The position numbers were made by a program, and so were the translations under genes. This document shows positions 25,532-34,664 of a DNA stretch of 38,074 nt, in pieces; position 1 is the first letter of the stretch, and each line of letters starts with the position of its first letter. A model generated the notes under the pieces. It searched no databases. It was not told the origin of the DNA and worked only from the letters and a program-made list of their open reading frames with translations. The stretch spans positions 1 to 38,074 of the forward strand of contig JALTKX010000243.1 of NCBI GenBank assembly GCA_027006055.1. Direction: 5' to 3'. Origin of the DNA: Calditrichia bacterium (lineage in GTDB: Bacteria; Calditrichota; Calditrichia; Calditrichales; J004).

Positions 25532-28210
25532 GTGTCCGGTAAATATGTTTATCTGTTTGGTGACGGTAAGGCCGAGGGCCGTGCCGATATGAAGCTGCTG
25601 CTGGGCGGCAAGGGAGCCAATTTGGCGGAAATGTCCAGTCTGGGTATTCCCGTGCCCGCGGGGTTTACCATCTCCACCGAAGTATGTACGCACTATTATG
25701 AAAATAACTACTCCTACGAGGATGCGGTGGTAGAGCAGGTTAAGTCCGGCGTGGTCCATGTGGAAAAGGTAATGGGCGTAAAATTCGGCGATGTACACAA
25801 TCCGTTGCTGCTCTCCGTGCGTTCCGGCGCGCCTGCCTCCATGCCCGGTATGATGGATACCGTGTTGAATCTCGGGCTTAATGATGAAACCGTTCAGGGT
25901 ATCATTGAGCAGTCGGGCAATCCCCGCTTTGGCTGGGACTCCTACCGCCGTTTTGTACAGATGTACGGCGATGTGGTTATGGGGCTGAAACCCGAGTCCA
26001 AGGAAGAGGAAGACCCCTTTGAGGTTATCATCCATCGGATGAAGGAAAAAAGAGGCGTTACGCTGGATACCGAACTGACCGCGGATGACCTGAAGGAACT
26101 TGTTGAGCTTTTTAAGGCGGAAATTAAAGAACGTACCGGCAAGGAATTTCCCACCGATCCCTGGCAACAGTTGTGGGGCGCCATCAGCGCGGTTTTCAGT
26201 TCCTGGAATAACCCCCGCGCCATAACCTACCGTAAATTGAACAATATCCCCGCCGAATGGGGCACGGCTGTAAACGTGCAGGCCATGGTGTATGGCAACA
26301 TGGGCGATGACTGCGCCACGGGCGTGGCCTTTACGCGCGACCCGGCCACGGGCGAAAAAATATTCTTCGGCGAGTTTTTGGTTAACGCCCAGGGTGAAGA
26401 TGTGGTTGCCGGCGTGCGCACGCCTCAACCGCTGAACAGTACAACCCGGCGCGACGATTCGCTTAAAACGCTGGAAGAACTGATGCCCTCTGCCTATGCC
26501 GACCTGGTAAAAATATACAAAGAGCTTGAAAACCATTACCGCGATATGCAGGACATAGAGTTTACCATACAAAAGGGCAAGCTGTGGATGCTGCAAACCC
26601 GTACCGGTAAGCGTACCGCCGCCGCCGCCGTGCGCATTGCCGTGGAAATGTTTGAGGAAGGCATGATCGACAAGGAAACGGCCGTTATGCGGGTAGAACC
26701 GGAGCAGTTGGATCAACTACTGCATCCCACCTTCGATCCTTCCGCGCAAAAAGAGGTGATCACCGAAGGTTTGCCGGCGTCGCCCGGCGCGGCCACGGGG
26801 CGCATTGTTTTCCATGCCGATGACGCCGAGGAATGGGCCGCGCGCGGCGAGGATATCATTTTGGTGCGCATAGAAACCTCCCCCGAGGATATCGGTGGCA
26901 TGAACGTGGCCAAGGGCATTTTAACCCAGCGCGGCGGAATGACTTCGCACGCGGCGGTTGTGGCCCGGGGCATGGGCACCTGTTGCGTGGCCGGTTGCGG
27001 CGCCCTTAAAATCGACTATAAGACAAAAACAATGACCGTAGGCGATAAGGTGTTCAAGGAAGGCGACTGGATTTCCCTGGACGGGTCGGAAGGACTGGTG
27101 CTCGAGGGCAAGGTGCCCACGGTGGAGCCCAAGCTTTCCGGTAATTTTGGTAAGCTGATGTCCTGGGCGGATGATATCCGCACCATGAACGTACGCACCA
27201 ATGCCGACACGCCGCATGATTCCGAGGTGGCCCGTAATTTCGGCGCCGAGGGTATCGGTCTGTGCCGTACCGAACATATGTTCTTTGAGGGCGACCGTAT
27301 CAAGGCCGTGCGGGAAATGATTCTGGCCGACGACGAAGCGGGCCGGCGCAAGGCTCTGGAGAAACTGCTGCCCTATCAGCGCGATGATTTTTACGGCATC
27401 TTTAAGGCGATGCATGACCTGCCGGTAACGGTGCGCACCCTGGATCCGCCTTTGCATGAGTTTTTGCCCCATGAGGAAGAAAATCAAAAGATCATGGCCG
27501 GGGAAATGGGCATTAGCGTGGAAGAGGTGAAAGCCAAGGTGGAAGCTCTGCATGAGTTTAACCCCATGCTGGGACACCGGGGCTGCCGTTTGGGCGTAAC
27601 CTACCCGGAAATTACGGAAATGCAGGCCCGGGCTATTTTGGAAGCGGCCTGCCAGTTAAAAACCGAAGGCGTCAATGTGCTGCCTGAAATTATGATCCCT
27701 CTGGTGGGGACAAAGGCAGAACTGGCCGATCAGAAAAAAGTTGTGCTGAAGACCGCCGAAAAAGTGATGAAGGAAAAAGGCGTCGAGGTCGACTTTTTGG
27801 TGGGAACCATGATCGAAATACCCCGCGCCGCGCTCACCGCCGATAAGGTGGCCGAGGAAGCGGATTTCTTCTCCTTTGGCACCAACGACCTGACACAGAT
27901 GACCTTTGGCTACAGCCGCGATGACGCGGGTAAATTCCTGAAGGAATATGATGATAAGGGTATCCTGCCGGATGATCCCTTCCAGTCTCTCGACCAGGAA
28001 GGCGTGGGACAATTGGTGGAAATGGGCGTTGCCAAGGGCCGTAAAACCAAGCCGGAGCTGAAAACGGGAATTTGCGGCGAGCACGGCGGGGATCCGCGTT
28101 CCATCGAGTTCTGTTACCGCGCCGGTCTTAACTACGTAAGCTGTTCTCCCTACCGTGTGCCCATCGCGCGGCTGGCGGCGGCTCAGGCTGTGTTGATCAA
28201 TAAAAAATAA
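25532..28210 (+). CDS. ppdK: Pyruvate, phosphate dikinase
   Basis: This 892-residue enzyme interconverts pyruvate, ATP and phosphate with PEP, AMP and pyrophosphate (EC 2.7.9.1), in the cytoplasm. Conserved family segments: an N-terminal [13 protein letters not shown], the nucleotide-binding [17 protein letters not shown], the phosphohistidine segment [15 protein letters not shown] and the C-terminal PEP-binding barrel with [28 protein letters not shown] and GICGEHGG. Length is normal for the family. The frame is open from 25472, with an ATG at 25514. I chose the GTG at 25532 because AAAGGAAGG lies 6 bases before it and the protein then begins where homologues do. It stands alone between a divergent intergenic region and a terminator. 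It would support gluconeogenesis or PPi-dependent glycolysis. Confidence 0.97.
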   Translation: MSGKYVYLFGDGKAEGRADMKLLLGGKGANLAEMSSLGIPVPAGFTISTEVCTHYYENNYSYEDAVVEQVKSGVVHVEKVMGVKFGDVHNPLLLSVRSGAPASMPGMMDTVLNLGLNDETVQGIIEQSGNPRFGWDSYRRFVQMYGDVVMGLKPESKEEEDPFEVIIHRMKEKRGVTLDTELTADDLKELVELFKAEIKERTGKEFPTDPWQQLWGAISAVFSSWNNPRAITYRKLNNIPAEWGTAVNVQAMVYGNMGDDCATGVAFTRDPATGEKIFFGEFLVNAQGEDVVAGVRTPQPLNSTTRRDDSLKTLEELMPSAYADLVKIYKELENHYRDMQDIEFTIQKGKLWMLQTRTGKRTAAAAVRIAVEMFEEGMIDKETAVMRVEPEQLDQLLHPTFDPSAQKEVITEGLPASPGAATGRIVFHADDAEEWAARGEDIILVRIETSPEDIGGMNVAKGILTQRGGMTSHAAVVARGMGTCCVAGCGALKIDYKTKTMTVGDKVFKEGDWISLDGSEGLVLEGKVPTVEPKLSGNFGKLMSWADDIRTMNVRTNADTPHDSEVARNFGAEGIGLCRTEHMFFEGDRIKAVREMILADDEAGRRKALEKLLPYQRDDFYGIFKAMHDLPVTVRTLDPPLHEFLPHEEENQKIMAGEMGISVEEVKAKVEALHEFNPMLGHRGCRLGVTYPEITEMQARAILEAACQLKTEGVNVLPEIMIPLVGTKAELADQKKVVLKTAEKVMKEKGVEVDFLVGTMIEIPRAALTADKVAEEADFFSFGTNDLTQMTFGYSRDDAGKFLKEYDDKGILPDDPFQSLDQEGVGQLVEMGVAKGRKTKPELKTGICGEHGGDPRSIEFCYRAGLNYVSCSPYRVPIARLAAAQAVLINKK

Positions 28211-28242
28211 GGTTGTGCCTGTACGGACAATCTTGTAAAATT

Positions 28243-28284
28243 AAGGAGGGTTTAGACATACCGTTTACACCCTCCTTTTTTTTT
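28243..28284 (+). terminator. Intrinsic terminator after ppdK
   Basis: The arms AAGGAGGGT (28243-28251) and ACCCTCCTT (28269-28277) form a 9-bp stem with a 17-base loop. The stem runs into a T tract ending at 28284. It lies 32 bases after the ppdK stop and before the asparaginase start, so it separates the two units. Confidence 0.85.
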
Positions 28285-28307
28285 GCCTGATTAATGATAG
28301 AGCTAAG

Positions 28308-29303
28308 ATGAAACGCATACTGATTTTACACACCGGCGGCACCTTTGGCATGGTGCCCATGGAACCCGATGAGATTCTGGTGCCGGGAAATCTGCAATCG
28401 GAATGGCTGAGCCAGGTTCCGGAGATTGCCGGGCTGGCCGAAATAGATGTGGAAATTCCCTTTAATATGGATAGCTCCAATGTGAGCCCCCGGGAGTGGG
28501 ATATCCTGGTGAAGACCCTGGAAGCGAAGATGGATGATTATGACGGATTTGTTATCATCCATGGGACGGACACCATGGCCTATACCGCTTCGGCGCTGTC
28601 CTTCAGCATGCTTAACCTGAGCAAGCCGCTTATTCTTACCGGAGCGCAGCGTCCCCTGGCCCGTTTGCGCTCGGATGCGCGCGGCAACCTGATAGACGCC
28701 ATTGAGATTGCCACCATGGATATCCCGGAAGTGGCCATTGTTTTCGGCCAGTCCGTTTTACGCGGAAACCGCGCCGTAAAGAACAGCATCAGCAGCTACG
28801 ACGCCTTTGTTTCGGCCAATTATCCCCTGTTGGGCCGCATCGGGCTTAATGTGGACTTGTACCACCGGAACATGCTTAGGCCGGAAGGCGCGTTGCGGGT
28901 TTTGCCGGGGTTTTCCGATGAGGTGATGCCCATTTACCTCTTTCCCGGAAGCGATCCCCGTCTTTATGATCCCCTGCTGAACTCCCGCGTGAAAGCCTTT
29001 TTGCTTATAGGTTTTGGCGCGGGCAATATCCCGGAAAATGACAAAAACTGGCTGCCCTTTATCCGCGGGGCCGGCGAACAGAACAAGGCGGTCTTTATCG
29101 GCAGCAGCAGTCTGCACGGAAAGGTGGACCTGGAACTGTATGCCGGGGCGCGGGAAGCGCTGCGGGCGGGCGCCCTGGGCACCCGGGGCATGACCAAGGA
29201 GGCGGCGCTGACCAAGTTGATGAAATTGTGCGCCCGTTACGATTCCGCCGAGCAAATACGGGAACACTTTTGCCGGGATTGGGCCGGGGAAATCGAACCA
29301 TGA
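28308..29303 (+). CDS. ansA: Type I L-asparaginase
   Basis: This 331-residue enzyme hydrolyses asparagine to aspartate and ammonia. It shows the N-terminal nucleophile motif HTGGTFGM (residues 8-15), the second active-site motif IIHGTDTMAYTA (about 84-95) and the substrate-linked TGAQRPL further on. The length suits the family. No signal peptide is visible, which fits the cytoplasmic type I enzyme rather than the periplasmic type II. It begins 24 bases after the ppdK terminator without a strong Shine-Dalgarno sequence. Its TGA overlaps the ATG of the next gene (ATGA), so it is the first gene of a coupled group. Substrate preference between asparagine and other amides cannot be read here. Confidence 0.93.
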   Translation: MKRILILHTGGTFGMVPMEPDEILVPGNLQSEWLSQVPEIAGLAEIDVEIPFNMDSSNVSPREWDILVKTLEAKMDDYDGFVIIHGTDTMAYTASALSFSMLNLSKPLILTGAQRPLARLRSDARGNLIDAIEIATMDIPEVAIVFGQSVLRGNRAVKNSISSYDAFVSANYPLLGRIGLNVDLYHRNMLRPEGALRVLPGFSDEVMPIYLFPGSDPRLYDPLLNSRVKAFLLIGFGAGNIPENDKNWLPFIRGAGEQNKAVFIGSSSLHGKVDLELYAGAREALRAGALGTRGMTKEAALTKLMKLCARYDSAEQIREHFCRDWAGEIEP

Positions 29304-30226
29304 TTTTTCCCTTTGTTAAAAGATCCAGGGCCTATGTTGTTTTTACCCTGGAATACCTGCTGGGACTTTCCACCTACGGCGACTATCACGGCTTTGATAT
29401 CTATAAGTATAAACGCATTCGCGATGAGTTGATAAAGGGCAAGAAACTAAAACGGCGTTTTCTGTGCGATCCGCATCCCTGCAGCCGGGAGGATATCCTT
29501 TTGGTGCACACGGAAGAATATCTGCGCCGGATAAACGACCCCGTATATGTCAATCAATTGTTGAAAATTCAGATGAATTCCATGTGGGACAGCAGTGTTC
29601 TGGAGTATTTTAAGGCGGTTACCGGCGGAACCATGTTTGCCACGGCCCTGTCATTAAAATACGGCACGGCGGCCTTTAATCTGGGCGGCGGCTTCCATCA
29701 TGCCCACAGGGACCGGGGAGAGGGTTTTTGTTTGATCAATGACCTGGCCATCGCCATTGAAAAATTCCGGGGGAAAGGGAAGTTCGGCAAGGCGTTGATC
29801 ATCGATCTCGACTACCACCAGGGTAACGGAAATGCCTCCATTTATAGGGATGACCCGGATGTGTTTACCCTTTCCATCCATGCGGAGCAGTGGGAAAGCC
29901 TGGAGGGCGTGGCCATGAAGGATGTATTGGTGGATTCGGCTATCGGCGATGAGGCCTATCTGGATGTGGTGCGCGAAAATCTGGAGTGGCTGGAAGGACG
30001 GTTTACACCGGAGATGGTCTACTATATTGCCGGCAGCGATCCCTATGAAAAGGATGAACTGGCCGATATGACAATTTCCCGCGAGGCCATGCTGCGGCGC
30101 AATATGATGGTTTACGACTATGTGAAAGAGAAAAGGCTGCCGCTGGTGGTTGTGCCCGGCGGCGGTTACGGCAAGGATTCATGGCATATTTACGCGGATT
30201 TTATATCGCGGGTACTTAGCGGGTAA
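29300..30226 (+). CDS. Histone-deacetylase-superfamily zinc amidohydrolase
   Basis: This 308-residue protein belongs to the arginase/deacetylase fold family that includes AcuC, acetylpolyamine amidohydrolases and class I/II histone deacetylases. Visible are the tandem histidines in GGGFHHAHR, the metal-binding DLDYHQGNG (Asp and His ligands), the third ligand Asp in AGSDPYEKD and the transition-state Tyr in PGGGYG. It is therefore probably a catalytically competent metallo-deacetylase or amidohydrolase. Its substrate (acyl-lysine, acetylpolyamine or other) cannot be read from sequence. The frame is open upstream, but the ATG at 29300 overlaps the asparaginase stop as ATGA and fits coupling. 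The following gene starts 9 bases after its stop and looks like an acetyltransferase. Confidence 0.88.
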   Translation: MIFPFVKRSRAYVVFTLEYLLGLSTYGDYHGFDIYKYKRIRDELIKGKKLKRRFLCDPHPCSREDILLVHTEEYLRRINDPVYVNQLLKIQMNSMWDSSVLEYFKAVTGGTMFATALSLKYGTAAFNLGGGFHHAHRDRGEGFCLINDLAIAIEKFRGKGKFGKALIIDLDYHQGNGNASIYRDDPDVFTLSIHAEQWESLEGVAMKDVLVDSAIGDEAYLDVVRENLEWLEGRFTPEMVYYIAGSDPYEKDELADMTISREAMLRRNMMVYDYVKEKRLPLVVVPGGGYGKDSWHIYADFISRVLSG

Positions 30227-30235
30227 CATGGGAAG

Positions 30236-31126
30236 ATGATGTTTAATATCAATGAAAAGTTCTGGGAAATCGTCAACCGGCTTCTCGATATCGATTTTGA
30301 CCAGGGCTGGGATGATTTCTCCCTGGCCGAACATGATCTGTATACCCTGAACATCGGAGGGCGGGGCGAAGGGCTGTTTTTGGGCTATTATTCGGTTAAG
30401 GGGCTGGAACTGATCTTTAACAAGTACCATATCTTTGATAAAATTCGCAAAAAGGGTTACGGAAATCCGCGTATACTTCTGGATACCAGCGATCCCTATA
30501 AACACCGCCTGCGCGTTGTGAGCGATGAGGGCGAAAAACCCTTTCCCGTGCTTATCGACCTGATAGTGCGCAGTGAAACCGTGTGTATCGATTTGCCCTA
30601 TAAATCGCCGCAAAACGGAAAAAAATATGAGACCCTGGCCATAGAGTGGCTGCAAATGCAGGATGTGCGCGGGCAGTTTAGCGCCCGCCGGCCGAGATTG
30701 CCGGGGCAGGAGCATCCCGGTCTGGGAATCGGCTCCGAGGCCCTGGAACTTCTGGTGATCGCCGCCCGGCGCGTGGGCCTGCAGGGTATTGTAAATATTC
30801 CCAACCATTTTCATAACGCCTATTTCTATTCGCGGATTTTCCATTATGAAAATCCAAGGGAACAGGCTAAATTAAAGGCTATTCTGCGGGACCTGGGAAA
30901 AGTGCCTTTGCATAAGCTGGCCTGGGCCATGGAAGAGAGCGCCGTGTTGGATGCGGTTAGCAATAAACCCTTTGAATGGTTTACCGGCAGGCAGGTGTTT
31001 CCGCTTATTTCCGGCTGGAGTGGTATGTATCGCTCGCGGCCCTATAAAAAGGCGGTGGAAAATTATATGAAGGATTATAAATTTAAACTTGATGATAACT
31101 GGACATTTAAGGAGGATAATAGATGA
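30236..31126 (+). CDS. Uncharacterised protein with a GNAT-like segment
   Basis: 296 residues with no family recognised over the full length. Around residues 155-215 it resembles an N-acetyltransferase acetyl-CoA site: QEHPGLGIGSEALELL resembles motif A (Q/RxxGxG/A followed by a helix), and NIPNHFHNAYFYSRI resembles motif B. The N-terminal half lacks recognisable motifs. No signal peptide or membrane segment is seen. Tandem ATGs occur at 30236 and 30239, and GGAAG just upstream fits the second one better. The stop overlaps the EF-P start (ATGA), and a deacetylase-fold gene precedes it by 9 bases. This suggests an acyl-transfer role paired with the deacetylase, but that is inference. Real gene with high confidence, function low. 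Confidence 0.85.
   Translation: MMFNINEKFWEIVNRLLDIDFDQGWDDFSLAEHDLYTLNIGGRGEGLFLGYYSVKGLELIFNKYHIFDKIRKKGYGNPRILLDTSDPYKHRLRVVSDEGEKPFPVLIDLIVRSETVCIDLPYKSPQNGKKYETLAIEWLQMQDVRGQFSARRPRLPGQEHPGLGIGSEALELLVIAARRVGLQGIVNIPNHFHNAYFYSRIFHYENPREQAKLKAILRDLGKVPLHKLAWAMEESAVLDAVSNKPFEWFTGRQVFPLISGWSGMYRSRPYKKAVENYMKDYKFKLDDNWTFKEDNR
31109..31115 (+). promoter_or_regulatory. Strong ribosome binding site for efp
   Basis: AAGGAGG lies 7 bases before the efp ATG, inside the 3' end of the preceding gene. It allows strong re-initiation of efp despite the ATGA overlap. Confidence 0.75.
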
Positions 31127-31686
31127 AGATTAAAGCGACACAAATTCGCAAGGGTATGATTCTTATTTATAATGGCGAACTGCACGTGGTTACGGCCATG
31201 CAGCATTTCACCCCCGGAAAGGGGCAGGCCGGAGTTCAGACTAAAATGAAGAACCTGAAGACGGGAAATAATGCCGAAAACCGTTTCCGCTCCGATGAAA
31301 ACGTGGAAAAAGCCAACCTGGAAACGCGTAAAATGGAGTATTTGTACGATGACGGAGACAGTCTCTATTTTATGGATCATGAAACCTATGAGCAGATTCC
31401 CATTTCCAAGGAACTTCTGGGGGATTCATTGCTCTATCTTTTACCCAACGCGGAATGCGATGTTGTTTTTTTCGAGGAAAACGCCATTGGCGTGGAACTG
31501 CCCGCCACGGTTGATTTGAAGATCGTTGAAACGCAACCCTACCTGAAAACGGCCACCGTTACCTCTTCCTACAAACCGGCCAAACTGGAAACGGGCGCAA
31601 CCATACAGGTGCCCCAGTTTATCGAGGAAGGCCAGGTGGTGAGGGTGGATACCCGCGACGGGAAATACCTTGAACGGGCTAAATAA
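31123..31686 (+). CDS. efp: Translation elongation factor P
   Basis: This 187-residue, full-length EF-P binds ribosomes stalled on consecutive prolines and restores peptide-bond formation. The N-terminal KOW-like domain carries the tip loop HFTPGKGQAG, with Lys 33 at the position of the modified lysine (Lys 34 in E. coli). Two OB-like domains follow; the C-terminal signature is VDTRDGKYLERAK. The start is set by AAGGAGG 7 bases upstream and overlaps the previous stop. It is the last gene of the asparaginase group and a weak hairpin follows. No epmA/epmB-type modification genes are present in the window, so how or whether Lys 33 is modified is open. Confidence 0.97.
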   Translation: MKIKATQIRKGMILIYNGELHVVTAMQHFTPGKGQAGVQTKMKNLKTGNNAENRFRSDENVEKANLETRKMEYLYDDGDSLYFMDHETYEQIPISKELLGDSLLYLLPNAECDVVFFEENAIGVELPATVDLKIVETQPYLKTATVTSSYKPAKLETGATIQVPQFIEEGQVVRVDTRDGKYLERAK

Positions 31687-31718
31687 AAGATTATCTTGCT
31701 CGATAGTATCCTTAATAT

Positions 31719-31745
31719 ACGCCGGCACGTGTCCGGCGTTTTCTT
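31719..31745 (+). terminator. Putative intrinsic terminator after efp
   Basis: ACGCCGG (31719-31725) pairs with CCGGCGT (31733-31739) around a 7-base loop, followed by TTTTCTT. The stem is solid but the T tract is short and interrupted, so termination may be partial. It lies between the efp stop and the sensor kinase start. Confidence 0.6.
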
Positions 31746-31766
31746 GCCAATAACATAACGCGGCCC

Positions 31767-33839
31767 ATGTTCAAGTTACTCAAACGCCTTTCTCTGAAAA
31801 ACCAGTTTGTGCTGATAGCGCTGGTTTTTATCCTTGTTGTGGACGGTTTAATCCTCTACATCTATCCCGGCATGGTGGAAAAGGAAGAAATACGTGAAGA
31901 GAAACAACGTATTGAGAAACAGATATCCTTTATAAACCGCATTATCAGCAACGCCAGCTTTGACGATGAGAATGACTTTATCATCACCCTGCTCAATTAT
32001 ATCGAAAACATACCCGATATCGAATATGTTTATACCCGTTATAATTTTAACCGTTATATCTGGCCGGACGACAAGTTCACCATGGAGCAGATAGACAGTC
32101 TTGGGGTTAACCGTATACACCGGATTCAGGATAAGCCCCTGCTGGCCCTGGCCATAATGATTAACAACGAGAATCGCATTGGAAAAATTACCCTTTATGT
32201 GGGCGTGGATGGCAGCGGGGTGGCCAACTCGCGGATCTTTGCCCGGCGTTTTGTTTATATACTAATTTTAATTTCCCTGACCGGTTTATTGCTGCTGGCT
32301 TTCTTTTTTGACCGCATTGTGTCCAGCCCGTTGCGGCTGTTAATTAACTGGATACATTTTATCTCCATTGGTCAGGAGAAAATAAAAGACGCGCGAAAGG
32401 TCAGCCCGGAATTTAAGGAGGCCTATGACTATCTGGATGTTATCATCTCCAACCTGGTCGCTTCACGCAAAAAACTGACACATCTTCCCGCTGATATAGA
32501 AAAGTCTAAAAAAAGATATGAAAAAATACGTCAGGACCTGGATAAGGAGTTAAATTCACTATCAAACCTTGTGGTCTATCTGCTGGACCTGCGCCGGGAA
32601 ACCTCCGCTGCCGGTATTTTTAAGGATCTTGTTCTGGAACTGACCAACCGGCAGGGGCATGAACTGTGCATCGTTTTTACCAATGACGGCGAAAATCTGC
32701 ACTATGAAGCCTCGGCCATAAAAACCTATATGGTGCTGACCAACCGGCTGCAAAAGGCCCTGGAATCCTATACCATCCCGCGTGATCATATTTTTTATAA
32801 AAACCTGAAGGATGCCATTCCCGTCATAACCGCGTCCGTGCCCTTTCAGGAAGAGCTGACCCGCTTAAATATCGAAGGCTCGTTCGGTATCATCCCCGTC
32901 AGTACCAAACAGCGATTGTATGGGGTTATCGTTGTGGGTACGCTGGAGAAAACGGGGCGTCTGGAGCATAAGGATCTGGAAAAACTGATGCTGTTGGCCA
33001 ATATGGTGGCCCTGCACCTTGAAAACATCGAAATGGTTTCCAGCCTGGAAAGGATGATCCGCCAGCGTACCTCGGAGCTGCAAACCACGAATAACCTGTT
33101 GAGCGACAGCATCAAGCAGCGGGATGAGATCATAAAGATCATCTCCCACGATCTTAACGCGCCCATGCGTAATGTTTTGGGACTGATCGACTCCATCCTG
33201 CGGAAGTACAAGACGACCATCAATGAAGACCTGAATGAACGGATAAACCGTATTCGCAATAATGTTGAAAAAGAGATGGCCATGATCCAAACGGTGATCG
33301 ATGACCTGAAAAGCCGTGAATTGCGCGAAACCTACCGTGAAATAGATATGAACGAGATGTTCTCCCATTTGTTGGAAGAGCTTTCCTATGAGTTGGAAGT
33401 AAAAAATGTGCGCGTACAACTCCAAAGGGATATGCCCGCGCTTTTCAGCAACCAGACCATCATTAAACACGTCTTTATCAATCTGATAGACAATGCCTGT
33501 AAGTATATGCCCGACAGGGATCAGGGTAATAAAATAATTATTTCAGGTGAACAAAAAGAGGGCTATATTACATATAAGGTTGAAGATAACGGTATCGGCA
33601 TACCGCAGGATAAACAGGCGTTGGTATTTGAATCCTATACCCAGCTTACCGTGGACAGCGGTAAGGGCAAGGGGCTGGGGCTGGCCCTGATCAGAAACAT
33701 GCTGGTGCGCTTGAACGGTGAAATCCATTTAACAAGCAAGGTGGGCAGGGGCAGTACCTTTTTTGTACGCTTTAAGGAAGAACCTCAACGGGAAAACGAT
33801 GGAAGATTACAAGAAGAAGTTAAGAATACTGATCATTGA
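31767..33839 (+). CDS. Membrane sensor histidine kinase with GAF-like domain
   Basis: 690 residues. One membrane segment near residues 13-34 and a second near 160-180 enclose a periplasmic sensor region of about 125 residues. A HAMP-like and coiled region follows, then a probable GAF-like domain (about 275-430) and a coiled coil. The DHp domain has phospho-acceptor His 461 in ISHDLNAPMRN. The ATPase domain has the N box NLIDNACKY, G1 DNGIGIP and G2 GKGKGLGLAL. All catalytic boxes are intact. The ligand is unknown; the periplasmic region shows no motif I recognise. The 3' end overlaps the following response regulator by 41 bases, so they are almost certainly cognate. No clear Shine-Dalgarno precedes the ATG. 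Confidence 0.93.
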   Translation: MFKLLKRLSLKNQFVLIALVFILVVDGLILYIYPGMVEKEEIREEKQRIEKQISFINRIISNASFDDENDFIITLLNYIENIPDIEYVYTRYNFNRYIWPDDKFTMEQIDSLGVNRIHRIQDKPLLALAIMINNENRIGKITLYVGVDGSGVANSRIFARRFVYILILISLTGLLLLAFFFDRIVSSPLRLLINWIHFISIGQEKIKDARKVSPEFKEAYDYLDVIISNLVASRKKLTHLPADIEKSKKRYEKIRQDLDKELNSLSNLVVYLLDLRRETSAAGIFKDLVLELTNRQGHELCIVFTNDGENLHYEASAIKTYMVLTNRLQKALESYTIPRDHIFYKNLKDAIPVITASVPFQEELTRLNIEGSFGIIPVSTKQRLYGVIVVGTLEKTGRLEHKDLEKLMLLANMVALHLENIEMVSSLERMIRQRTSELQTTNNLLSDSIKQRDEIIKIISHDLNAPMRNVLGLIDSILRKYKTTINEDLNERINRIRNNVEKEMAMIQTVIDDLKSRELRETYREIDMNEMFSHLLEELSYELEVKNVRVQLQRDMPALFSNQTIIKHVFINLIDNACKYMPDRDQGNKIIISGEQKEGYITYKVEDNGIGIPQDKQALVFESYTQLTVDSGKGKGLGLALIRNMLVRLNGEIHLTSKVGRGSTFFVRFKEEPQRENDGRLQEEVKNTDH

Positions 33840-34545
33840 GGATGATGATGATCATGCTTTTCTGGAGAGCGATATTCTTCAGGATGAGCTGGAGTGTACC
33901 ATTACGGTAGCCGCTTCCAAATCGGAGTTTGACGCTATCGACCTGACGCGTCAGGATGTAGTTTTACTGGACTTTAACCTGCCGGACAGCACCGGAGATC
34001 AACTGCTGCGTATTATCAGGGAACAAACCGATATTCCCGTTATCATCATTACCGCCCAGAAGGATTTAAAGATTGCCATCGAAACCCTGAAGGACGGGGC
34101 CAACGACTTTCTGGAAAAATCACCCAACAATATCAAGTTTTTGCCCAGCATCGTCAAAAAAGCCTATAATCTCTACCTCAAAAGCAAAAAGGCCCAGGAG
34201 CAGGAGCGGGAAAAGGAAGAACTGGATACCAAGGTGGAAACCCTGCGCCAGGTATTGACCACGCTTTCCCATTATATTAACAATTCCACCACCACCATAT
34301 CCGGATATGCCCAACTGGCCCTGCAGTTTCCCAATGATTTGGCCAAGATTGAAAAGTTTGCCAATATCAGCATTAAGGAGACGAAAAAGATTACCTTTGT
34401 GCTTAAGGAACTGGAGCGCTTTGTTACCACCATGGAAATTCAAACCACCAACTATGTGGATATTCCCAACGCCATGTTTAACATCGAGGAGAATATCCAA
34501 TCCAAGATGCGCGAGATTGAAAATGAGTCCGGCAGCCGTTCCTGA
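33799..34545 (+). CDS. Response regulator with C-terminal DHp-like histidine domain
   Basis: 248 residues. The receiver domain (about 5-125) has the acidic cluster IIEDDDD, phospho-acceptor Asp 58 in LLDFNLPDS, the Thr of IITAQK and the Lys of LEKSP. There is no DNA-binding or known enzymatic output domain. After a charged coiled coil (about 128-150) comes LSHYINNSTTTISGYAQL, with His 158 placed like the phospho-acceptor of a kinase DHp domain (compare HEINNPL). No ATPase domain follows. It may act as a phosphorelay intermediate or a dimerised adaptor. The frame is open from 33763, but the ATG at 33799 starts directly before the receiver. It overlaps the kinase gene by 41 bases. Confidence 0.88.
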   Translation: MEDYKKKLRILIIEDDDDHAFLESDILQDELECTITVAASKSEFDAIDLTRQDVVLLDFNLPDSTGDQLLRIIREQTDIPVIIITAQKDLKIAIETLKDGANDFLEKSPNNIKFLPSIVKKAYNLYLKSKKAQEQEREKEELDTKVETLRQVLTTLSHYINNSTTTISGYAQLALQFPNDLAKIEKFANISIKETKKITFVLKELERFVTTMEIQTTNYVDIPNAMFNIEENIQSKMREIENESGSRS

Positions 34546-34664
34546 AAAAGGGAGGCTTTAAAAACAGCTCCGTTTCCCCGCCATTGTTTTAGCCCCGCCA
34601 AAAACTGAAACTATTTTCTCCCCGTTCGTGTTATACCGCCTAAGACTACTTTAGCGAGTTAACC

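Noticed and set aside
25475-26716. A 413-codon open frame on the minus strand, antisense to ppdK
   Set aside because: The plus strand encodes a full-length, motif-complete PPDK here. The antisense frame has no recognisable domains or ribosome site and is a by-product of codon bias.
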